A stretch of 10,131 nt of DNA. Origin: Alistipes sp. Lineage in GTDB: Bacteria > Bacteroidota > Bacteroidia > Bacteroidales > Rikenellaceae. Of this stretch, positions 1 through 6,578 are shown one piece after another. The notes under the pieces are model-generated. The model was not told the DNA's origin, did not search any database, and saw nothing but the letters and a program-made list of their open reading frames with translations. How positions within the stretch are numbered: position 1 is the first letter of the stretch; every line of letters starts with the position of its first letter. The stretch spans positions 1 to 10,131 of the forward strand of contig JAFOXS010000349.1 in the NCBI GenBank assembly GCA_017391665.1, given 5' to 3'. A program made the position numbers and the translations under genes.

Positions 1-87
1 AGGGAATCCTCCAAAAAAGGAAATAATATACAACAAAGTATAACAACTAAACTAATTAACAACATTATTAATTTAACCTATTCGACT
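1..87 (+). other. A/T-rich leader upstream of the major subunit
   Basis: This stretch is very A/T-rich and has no Shine-Dalgarno motif near the ATG at 88, which is normal for Bacteroidetes genes. I see no TAnnTTTG element here, so the promoter probably lies left of the window. The bases just before and at the start (TTCGACTATGAAAAAG) nearly match those at the start of the fifth pilus gene (TTCGATTATGAAAAAG, around 6573). Confidence 0.4.
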
Positions 88-1302
88 ATGAAAAAGTTAT
101 TTGTATGCGCTATGGCACTTGCGGCATTCGTAAGCTGTAGCAAGGATGATGTGGCTCAGGGTCCCGCTTTGGAGTCAATGAACAAGAGTATCCAGATTAA
201 GATCGAGAACACTGCTTCTGCAACTCGTGCTAATGATGGCGAGGGTGTTAACGCTGGTAACACAACTGGTTCAACTGGTTCTCAGATGGCCTCTGTAGTA
301 AATGTAGATGAGCTTAAGATTCTGTTTGCTAACACAGCGGGTAAGATTTTGATGGAGAAGCCTTTATCAGGAACAGCATCGAACCACGATGGTGGTGAGA
401 ACGGTGTTACTGATCTCCCCGAGTATTCTTACGGTTCATTTACTGCTACTGGTGATGCAGCCGACCATGAAAAGAATGGTGTTTATGTATTCCACAATGT
501 ACCTGCTGCTGTAACTCGCGTTGCTGTTGTACGCTATGAGTCAACTGATTTCCCCAATGGTACTGCTGGCCTCGATTTGGAGGACAACGTATTGGAGCTT
601 GCTACTAACGAGCAGGCCAATTTGCAGCGTGCGCTTGATGATATCGTTTTGTTCGACGATTCAAACTTGACCAAGTCTACCGCAGAGGATAATGATTGTG
701 TAGAGATTGGTGGTATTAAGTATTATATTTACGAGGCAAGCGTTGTTGTAGCTCCTAAGTTCTCTCGTCTTGAGATTGACCGAATTAAGTGTACAGACCT
801 TGGTATTGCTAATGACGATAACGATATTGCAACCGTTGACTTTGATAAGTTGGTTTTGAACTCATTTACTTGGTCTACTTATGCTATTGCAGAGGATGAG
901 CTCGGTGAGTTGAATGGTCAGTACAACAATGGCCAGGCTAATGCAACTGTAGAAAACGATGATGATAGAATTTGTAAGCCTACAAATGGCGTATGGTCAT
1001 GGAACATCGAGGAGCAGGCTTTCTCAAAAATGACTTTGAATATGACTGCTTCTGCAAAGGATTATATCGTAGCAGGTAACGATGAAACTAAGGGTGGCGC
1101 AGATGTAAACCTCTATATCACAGGTTTGGAGTCTATCTCTGGTAATTGGAGTGGCACATACGAGGCTGAGAATATCTACAAGATGTCTGTAGACTTCCCG
1201 CAGTCAGCACTGGCAGACCAGCAGGGTATCTGTGCAAATGTAACAGTAACAATTGTACCTTGGACCGTTAACACTGTTAAGCCCGTTTTCGGTACTAAGT
1301 AA
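88..1302 (+). CDS. Major fimbrillin-like subunit, FimA/Mfa1 type (type V pilus), lipoprotein precursor
   Basis: This 404-residue protein is the likely shaft subunit of a type V pilus. Residues 1-17 form a lipoprotein signal peptide (MKKLF, hydrophobic stretch, then FVSC with lipidated Cys17). Residues 45-48 read Thr-Arg-Ala, so cleavage after Arg47 would match the Arg46/Ala47 processing of P. gingivalis FimA. In that family, removing the prosegment frees a groove that the next subunit's C-terminal strand fills. The middle has a strand-like SRLEIDRI segment near residue 225, and the C-terminus has the usual VTIVPW strand with Trp392 thirteen residues from the end. Length is close to FimA (about 380) and below P. 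gingivalis Mfa1 (about 560). It is first in the locus and followed by a terminator, which suits the most abundant subunit; codons favour GGT, GCT and AAG. The family call is firm. Major-subunit status rests on position, size and the absence of a C-terminal extension. Confidence 0.85.
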   Translation: MKKLFVCAMALAAFVSCSKDDVAQGPALESMNKSIQIKIENTASATRANDGEGVNAGNTTGSTGSQMASVVNVDELKILFANTAGKILMEKPLSGTASNHDGGENGVTDLPEYSYGSFTATGDAADHEKNGVYVFHNVPAAVTRVAVVRYESTDFPNGTAGLDLEDNVLELATNEQANLQRALDDIVLFDDSNLTKSTAEDNDCVEIGGIKYYIYEASVVVAPKFSRLEIDRIKCTDLGIANDDNDIATVDFDKLVLNSFTWSTYAIAEDELGELNGQYNNGQANATVENDDDRICKPTNGVWSWNIEEQAFSKMTLNMTASAKDYIVAGNDETKGGADVNLYITGLESISGNWSGTYEAENIYKMSVDFPQSALADQQGICANVTVTIVPWTVNTVKPVFGTK

Positions 1303-1304
1303 TT

Positions 1305-1316
1305 TTGAAATTTCAA
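1305..1316. repeat. Perfect 12-bp palindrome TTGAAATTTCAA
   Basis: Two bases after the stop codon of the major subunit lies a perfect palindrome, TTGAAATTTCAA. In RNA it leaves no loop, so it is unlikely to fold on its own. It could be a DNA-binding site or chance in A/T-rich sequence. Confidence 0.3.
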
Positions 1317-1362
1317 GTTCTTTTCGAAGGGCTTAAAATTTATAAGGATTGATTTTTTTCCG

Positions 1363-1397
1363 GGCCTCCCCTTTATAGGGAGGGGGAGGCCTTTTTT
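1363..1397 (+). terminator. Intrinsic terminator after the major fimbrillin gene
   Basis: GGCCTCCCC (1363-1371) pairs perfectly with GGGGAGGCC (1383-1391), giving a nine-base-pair stem with an 11-nt loop, followed at once by six T residues (1392-1397). It sits about 60 nt after the stop codon at 1302 and before the anchor gene. No convincing promoter was found between it and 1506, so some read-through is likely needed for the downstream genes. This would set a high ratio of major to minor subunits. Confidence 0.85.
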
Positions 1398-1492
1398 CCA
1401 AAAAGGTTTGAAGAGGCCTACACTCTCTTCGCAAGAGATGTTCCCACTCCGACGGGAAACCCAAAACCATAAACCAGGCGCGAATGTGCGCC
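1390..1492 (+). promoter_or_regulatory. Hairpin-rich intercistronic spacer, possible attenuator or processing region
   Basis: Four further small hairpins follow or overlap the terminator. CCTTTTT (1390-1396) can pair with AAAAAGG (1400-1406); this overlaps the 3' arm and U-tract of the terminator and so could compete with it. TCTCTT (1424-1429) pairs with AAGAGA (1433-1438) around a CGC loop. TTCCC (1441-1445) pairs with GGGAA (1454-1458). GGCGC (1477-1481) pairs with GCGCC (1488-1492). No TAnnTTTG promoter and no ORF were seen here. A role in read-through control, RNA processing or mRNA stability is inference. Confidence 0.45.
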
Positions 1493-1505
1493 GTAATACT
1501 ATCGA

Positions 1506-2432
1506 ATGATGAAAAAACTTCTATACTTGTGCGCGCTGCTCGTCTCTCTCGTTCTGCTCGCGAGCTGCATCAAGGAGGATTATACCGACTGCGAGAGGTG
1601 TACACTGACCTTCTCGTACACGGGCGACGTCTCATATGATATATTCCCGCAACACATCACATCCGTGAGCCTGTATGTTTTCGATGCTAACAACCGATTG
1701 GTTCAGACCAAGTTGGTGGAGCAGAACGATCTGAATGCATTCCAGGGTACAAAACTCAACCTCGAGCCGGGTGATTACCACATTGTGGGCATAGGTAACC
1801 AGTACGAGAACACTATCGTAGAGAATATCCCCTCTGGCGACATGAGCCAGATCATCTTCCGCCACCCCAACACCAATGGCGACGGCGTAGTAGAGGGCAA
1901 CGACCCGCTCTATCTTGGAATCTTAGACATAACGATCCCCGAGGATTACTGGTACGAGGACGATGTGCCTTTCCGCTCATCACACCTCAAGGTATCTTAT
2001 ACCGTGAAGGGATACGTAAACCCCAACGCAACACCCGAGGCATCGGCATCACGCGCCGGTAGCGGTTATCTGGAGTTGCGCGTAAAGAACCTCTTGCCCC
2101 AGACCGATTTCGAGAATCGCGCACATGGCGAGAAGGTAACATACAACCCCGTGCTCAATCTCAATATGGAGAATGGCGATCACGAGGGTTACTTCAACAT
2201 CATGCGTCACGCGAAGGATGCAGACGCAGAGTTCGAGCTCGTGGACAAGGCATCGGGCGAGGTGGTTCACACCCTGACGCTGGCCGATTTCCTCGCAGAG
2301 TTCACTCAGGTAGATGTTACATTGCAGGAAGTACTTATTCCCATCGTTGTGGAATTCAAGAATATAGGTGTAACCGTCACGATCCCCGACTGGATGATCA
2401 ACGACGTAAAACCCGGTTACGGTAACAATTAA
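1506..2432 (+). CDS. FimB/Mfa2-family pilus anchor lipoprotein
   Basis: This 308-residue protein resembles the FimB/Mfa2 anchors that hold type V pili to the outer membrane and limit their length. It has a lipoprotein signal peptide with LLASC and lipidated Cys21. After it come Asp-Cys-x-x-Cys (Cys29, Cys32), a TLTFSY strand, and the family-like run ITSVSLYVFDANNRLV with PGDYHIVGIGN further on. The length is close to P. gingivalis Mfa2 (about 320). No Thr-Arg-Ala/Ser processing site occurs near residues 40-55, unlike genes 1, 4 and 5, which fits a subunit that keeps its lipid anchor. The end (Trp296, then INDVKP) resembles the end of the major subunit. Two ATGs lie in tandem (1506, 1509), giving Met-Met; either could be the start. 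The gene is G+C-rich compared with the major subunit. Gene 3 follows after 11 nt, so the two are co-transcribed. Confidence 0.85.
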   Translation: MMKKLLYLCALLVSLVLLASCIKEDYTDCERCTLTFSYTGDVSYDIFPQHITSVSLYVFDANNRLVQTKLVEQNDLNAFQGTKLNLEPGDYHIVGIGNQYENTIVENIPSGDMSQIIFRHPNTNGDGVVEGNDPLYLGILDITIPEDYWYEDDVPFRSSHLKVSYTVKGYVNPNATPEASASRAGSGYLELRVKNLLPQTDFENRAHGEKVTYNPVLNLNMENGDHEGYFNIMRHAKDADAEFELVDKASGEVVHTLTLADFLAEFTQVDVTLQEVLIPIVVEFKNIGVTVTIPDWMINDVKPGYGNN

Positions 2433-2443
2433 ACTTTTGAGCT

Positions 2444-4099
2444 ATGAAGAAGGTTTATTTACTCATTACCGCTATATGCCTCACAGCCCTGACAGTCTGT
2501 ATCAAGGAGGATGTCGAGCTGACAGAGGCACATGTCAGCATGTCAATCACTACGCTCCTAGACCTGAGCTCGCTTTCTTCAAAAGAGCAGGGCGATGCAA
2601 TTGCAGATATTAACGTATGGGCATTTGCGTGCGACGCGGATGGCAACGTAACAAATGCCAACGATCCCGCAGTAGCTTGGCGCCGTATCACTACAGCAAA
2701 TACATATACATCCGTTGACGTTCATTTGCAGTTTACAACTTGCAAGGATAATGTTGATCGCTACTATAAATTGGTTGCGGTAATCAATAAGGAAGCGTTT
2801 GGTACTATTTCGGGTATCACTACTTTTGATCGTTCCACGACTTACAATCAGCTTGCGAACGCAACTTTTGTAGCGCCTGAAGGCTTGATGACGATGAACC
2901 CTGGCCATGGCCCAGGCTCTACTCCTGGCCAAATGCCGATTTCACATTGGACAATTATTAAGCTGGAGCATGATAACGATAGCGACAATGATAAGAACAT
3001 AGACACTCATCCTGGCGAGTGTTATAATGTTTCTATGCCCGTGTATCGTGCATTGGCAAAGACACAGCTGCTTGTGGCAAAGAGCGATGCAAATTCAACC
3101 GTAACAATCAAGAATGTAACGATTGGAGCAGGCTCAATTGGTACTGACGGTAAGATTATCAGCACCACATACCCCACCGAGGGCGCACTGCTTTCGGCTG
3201 CTGAAGGTACAGTAAAAACCGACGGCACAGCGGGCGACTTAACCCCGAACGATACCCCGAAGTGGTATGTTTCATCGGTTAGCACGACCAGCCATTACAA
3301 TGACGTTGACGCAACAGATAACGAGGTAGATATTTTTGACCCTAGCACAACAAATACTGGGGTAGTTACCGTAGATCTAACCGAGGATGAGCATAAGGCG
3401 GCCACGGCAGATGACGATTATACTCTATTCACCCCCATCACCTCGTACTTCCTCTACGAGAACAAGGGCGGCAATGATGGCGAGTGGAACAAGGCTTCAA
3501 AGAACGGTGGCTACTATATGGACGTAACCTATAACACAGGCGAGGCAACTGACAAGACCGAGCGCGTATGGCTTCCCGCCGTGGTTCGCAACCACGATAT
3601 CCAGGTGCGTGCGCTGGTAAATGCCGGCGGCAAGATGACCCTCACGTTCAATGTTCAGCCTTGGACGAATGTTCCGACTAATTGGAACTACACTGACGTG
3701 GTTACCATCAACGAAAACGGAAAGCTTGCCTGGACTAGTGGCACGTATGAAAAAATTGAAGACAGTGCCACCGAGGAGAATGTAAAGAAAGTAACGATGA
3801 AGAAAACAGGCGATGGCAATTACACAAATCTTCAGTGTACATTCCACATTGATACTCCCACGGATGCTACTTGGTATGCATCATTCATTAGCGGAGATAT
3901 CAACTCTTTCGAATTTGTTGGCGCAAACTCAGGTTCTGTGGGCAAACCTGCTACATTGACTATTAAGGCGAAAAATTCGACAATTACCTCTTCTCAGATG
4001 GCAAACCTGGATATTGTTATCCGTACCGCCGATGGCCGTACTCTCAAATCCAGCGAGCTTACGGATGGTGTAACATATCAATTGGTTCAGAACGAATAA
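2444..4099 (+). CDS. Accessory fimbrial subunit with C-terminal extension, putative lipoprotein
   Basis: This 551-residue protein has a fimbrillin-like first part and an added domain. The N-terminus is a signal peptide ending LTVC with Cys19. Val at -1 is unusual for a lipobox, but the following CIKED is identical to the start of the mature anchor, supporting lipidation. Strand HVSMSITT and IADINVWAFACDADGNV match the opening strands of the other subunits. There is no Arg processing site where genes 1, 4 and 5 have one; Lys47 lies at the equivalent loop. The segment RNHDIQVRALVNAGGK and the strand LTFNVQPW (Trp407) mark the end of the pilin module. About 140 further residues look like an added beta-rich domain. 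G+C content is uneven along the gene. It lies 11 nt after the anchor gene and 13 nt before the next. By position it parallels mfa3 of P. gingivalis, but orthology is not shown. Confidence 0.7.
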   Translation: MKKVYLLITAICLTALTVCIKEDVELTEAHVSMSITTLLDLSSLSSKEQGDAIADINVWAFACDADGNVTNANDPAVAWRRITTANTYTSVDVHLQFTTCKDNVDRYYKLVAVINKEAFGTISGITTFDRSTTYNQLANATFVAPEGLMTMNPGHGPGSTPGQMPISHWTIIKLEHDNDSDNDKNIDTHPGECYNVSMPVYRALAKTQLLVAKSDANSTVTIKNVTIGAGSIGTDGKIISTTYPTEGALLSAAEGTVKTDGTAGDLTPNDTPKWYVSSVSTTSHYNDVDATDNEVDIFDPSTTNTGVVTVDLTEDEHKAATADDDYTLFTPITSYFLYENKGGNDGEWNKASKNGGYYMDVTYNTGEATDKTERVWLPAVVRNHDIQVRALVNAGGKMTLTFNVQPWTNVPTNWNYTDVVTINENGKLAWTSGTYEKIEDSATEENVKKVTMKKTGDGNYTNLQCTFHIDTPTDATWYASFISGDINSFEFVGANSGSVGKPATLTIKAKNSTITSSQMANLDIVIRTADGRTLKSSELTDGVTYQLVQNE

Positions 4100-4112
4100 T
4101 TAACGACGAGAT

Positions 4113-6548
4113 ATGAAAAGATATATCACATTTGTTTTGGTGGCGATGTCGCTTGTGGGCTTGGTTGCTTGCTCCAACGATAATGGTATCGCAGCGCCCG
4201 ATGGCGAGGCTCAGGTGGCATTGCGCTTTGAGAGTAGTTCGATGACTCGCGCTGATGAGGTTGCTGGCAGCGATGCCCTCAACGAGAACCTTATCAAGAC
4301 CATTGATTGCTACTTCTATTCGGCGAATGCAGACGAATACGATGATGCAGTATGGTATCAGAAATTCACCTTCGGTACCGATGGTGCGGGCATAAACTCT
4401 TCAGCTTCGGTAACTGATATCCTGATGCCGTCGGGCGAGATGAACGCAATTTTTGACCAGGGCACCACGGGTAAGATCTACGCTATTGCTAACTATGCAG
4501 GCGGCGACGCTTTGCCGACCTCGGGTGAGGGCACTTCTGTTGCGGAGCTCAAGGATATGGTAGTCACCACTGCGTGGCTCGACGACGGAGCGTTCCAGAC
4601 GCAGCCTTCATTTGTGATGGATAGCGAGATGGTCGAGATCACTAAGTCGGAGGGCAACACCATCTCTGGCACTGTGCCTCTTCTCCGTACTGCTGCCAAG
4701 GTTGAGCTTACCATCACGGGTGTGGAGGAGGCTGTTTCTTCAACAACCACAAATGCCGACGGCACACAGACAACCACATGGTATGTTCCTGCTATCCTGG
4801 ACGCAAGCAACAACCCGACCGGTGTAAATGTCACTATGTACAACGCCCGCACAAAAGCTGGTGTAGGCGGTGATGTGCAGACTTACAGCGAAGACTCAAG
4901 CCTCAAGTTGGAGAATTACGGCTTCAGCAAATCAACGGTTGCTGGCGCTCTGTATAAGCAGACTAAACCCTTCTATACCTATCCTCACACCTGGGCGTCC
5001 AGTGAGCAGGAGGCATCCTTGTTGCTTGTTGTATATTGGCAGGCGACCAACAAGGAGAGCAAGGATGATAAGGACTTTGACACTGTGGGTGATGCTATTC
5101 CTTGCTACTACGAGATTCCTATCGGCTTGGCCGACAATACGGAGATCTTGCGCAACCACATCTACCAGATTGGCATCAATGTAGGTACTTTGGGTAGCTT
5201 CGTTAAGGAGGATCCCATGCTGCTCACACCGTCATATATGGTTGTTGATTGGGGCACAGGTAACATCTCTGCCAAAATCAAAGGCCAGCGCTACTTGGTG
5301 GTGGATAAGAATATGGTGAGAGTTGATAATGAGGATGTTTGTACTGTAGCATACAATAGTAGTCACGATGTTGCAGCAGAAATCGAGTCTATTGTTTTTT
5401 ACGATTTGACTGGCAACACCGCTGAAGAGCAAACCATCACAAACTTCACTACTTCTGCAAACGGCAATGAGACAACCTATAGTTTCACATACGGTGGTAG
5501 AACCTATACGTTTATTTTGAAGGCTGTAAATGGTGAATTGTCTGTTACTCACGTTTTGCAAAATAATAAGGATCTTGACGATTTCGATTACGTTCCTTAC
5601 ACTATAAATGTAAATATCCATCATAGTGAGGAGGATTACGCTGACACATTTAATACCGATGTTACTTTTGAGCAATATCCTGCAATGTATATTACCGCTT
5701 ATCAGAACCCTGATTATGATAATGGTACTTCTGTGAATGAAAATAAAGGCTATATGTTTGTAAATGGTTATACTGGTTCTTATACTACTATCAACAATTA
5801 TAGGGGGGAGTATACATATCCTACAACATACAAGATATTTGGCAGTTCTAACAACTATATTTATGTTCAGTTTTTGGGCTCCGCAAATGGAATGTCGGAT
5901 GATGCAACCAATAAAAATCCAAATAGTTACTTACTGACATTATCATCTTTCAGTGATAACACTTATGTGATTGGAGACCCGAGAACTCAAGAGGTAGATA
6001 ATACATTGGTAGATGCAACATTTACCCCCATCAATCAGAGTGGAGCAAGAACAATATGGAGGTCTGCACCAGCATTGGACGGAACAACAAGAACACTTAA
6101 ACATCCTTATCCTACAAGAGCAACTGAGGATACGAAAAATATGATTGCTCCTCAGATTCGAGTCGCGTCATCATATAGTGTATTAGTTAGCAACTTTGTT
6201 ACTCAGAAGGAGATCGCAAGACGTAGATGTGCATCATATCAAGAGGCTGGTTATCCCGCTGGTCGTTGGAGACTCCCGACTAAGGCTGAGGCTGAGTATA
6301 TGGTAAAACTTTCTGCAGAGGGTTTGATTCCTGCGTTGTTCACGAGTGGAAGTCAATATTGGTGTGCGCATGGTTACTTTACTCCATACAACACTGCATC
6401 AGGCGACCATGCAGCAGGAGACGTAGTTTATGTAGAAAGTGACACCAACGACGGTGCATCAGTACGTTGCGTGTATGATGTTTGGTATTGGGGAGACGAG
6501 AGAATCTCTAATATTTCAACTTTCACCTGGGGTGATATGCCGCGATAA
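4113..6548 (+). CDS. Large fimbrial accessory/tip protein with C-terminal lectin-like domain
   Basis: This 811-residue protein is a candidate pilus-tip adhesin. It has a lipoprotein signal (LVAC, Cys20) and a Thr-Arg-Ala site, so cleavage after Arg46 is expected as in FimA. A fimbrillin-like module follows, with AKVELTITGVEE mid-way and EILRNHIYQIGINVGTLG before MVVDWGTG (Trp380). From about residue 390 there is a beta-rich region containing VTFEQYPAMYITAY. The final part (about 690-811) has RCASYQEAGYPAGRWRLPT (Cys706, Trp719), QYWCAHG (Cys751) and VRCVYDVWYW (Cys786). This RLPT/YW/VRC pattern is typical of DUF1566-like, FISUMP-like or C-type-lectin-like domains at the ends of Bacteroidales surface proteins. 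By hand count the DNA falls from about 54% G+C (4621-4740) to about 32% (5701-5820) past the pilin module, suggesting a replaced module. The role at the tip and the ligand are inference. Confidence 0.72.
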   Translation: MKRYITFVLVAMSLVGLVACSNDNGIAAPDGEAQVALRFESSSMTRADEVAGSDALNENLIKTIDCYFYSANADEYDDAVWYQKFTFGTDGAGINSSASVTDILMPSGEMNAIFDQGTTGKIYAIANYAGGDALPTSGEGTSVAELKDMVVTTAWLDDGAFQTQPSFVMDSEMVEITKSEGNTISGTVPLLRTAAKVELTITGVEEAVSSTTTNADGTQTTTWYVPAILDASNNPTGVNVTMYNARTKAGVGGDVQTYSEDSSLKLENYGFSKSTVAGALYKQTKPFYTYPHTWASSEQEASLLLVVYWQATNKESKDDKDFDTVGDAIPCYYEIPIGLADNTEILRNHIYQIGINVGTLGSFVKEDPMLLTPSYMVVDWGTGNISAKIKGQRYLVVDKNMVRVDNEDVCTVAYNSSHDVAAEIESIVFYDLTGNTAEEQTITNFTTSANGNETTYSFTYGGRTYTFILKAVNGELSVTHVLQNNKDLDDFDYVPYTINVNIHHSEEDYADTFNTDVTFEQYPAMYITAYQNPDYDNGTSVNENKGYMFVNGYTGSYTTINNYRGEYTYPTTYKIFGSSNNYIYVQFLGSANGMSDDATNKNPNSYLLTLSSFSDNTYVIGDPRTQEVDNTLVDATFTPINQSGARTIWRSAPALDGTTRTLKHPYPTRATEDTKNMIAPQIRVASSYSVLVSNFVTQKEIARRRCASYQEAGYPAGRWRLPTKAEAEYMVKLSAEGLIPALFTSGSQYWCAHGYFTPYNTASGDHAAGDVVYVESDTNDGASVRCVYDVWYWGDERISNISTFTWGDMPR

Positions 6549-6578
6549 TTAATTAAACCTTGTAACAACTTTTCGATT

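Noticed and set aside
1..87. Invertible promoter controlling phase variation of the pilus
   Set aside because: No inverted repeats or promoter elements are visible in the 87 bases available, and no recombinase gene is in the window. It cannot be judged for sequence further left.
1407..1505. A separate promoter for the anchor gene
   Set aside because: A TTTG occurs at 1407-1410, but no TAnnTTTG lies 19-21 nt downstream of it.
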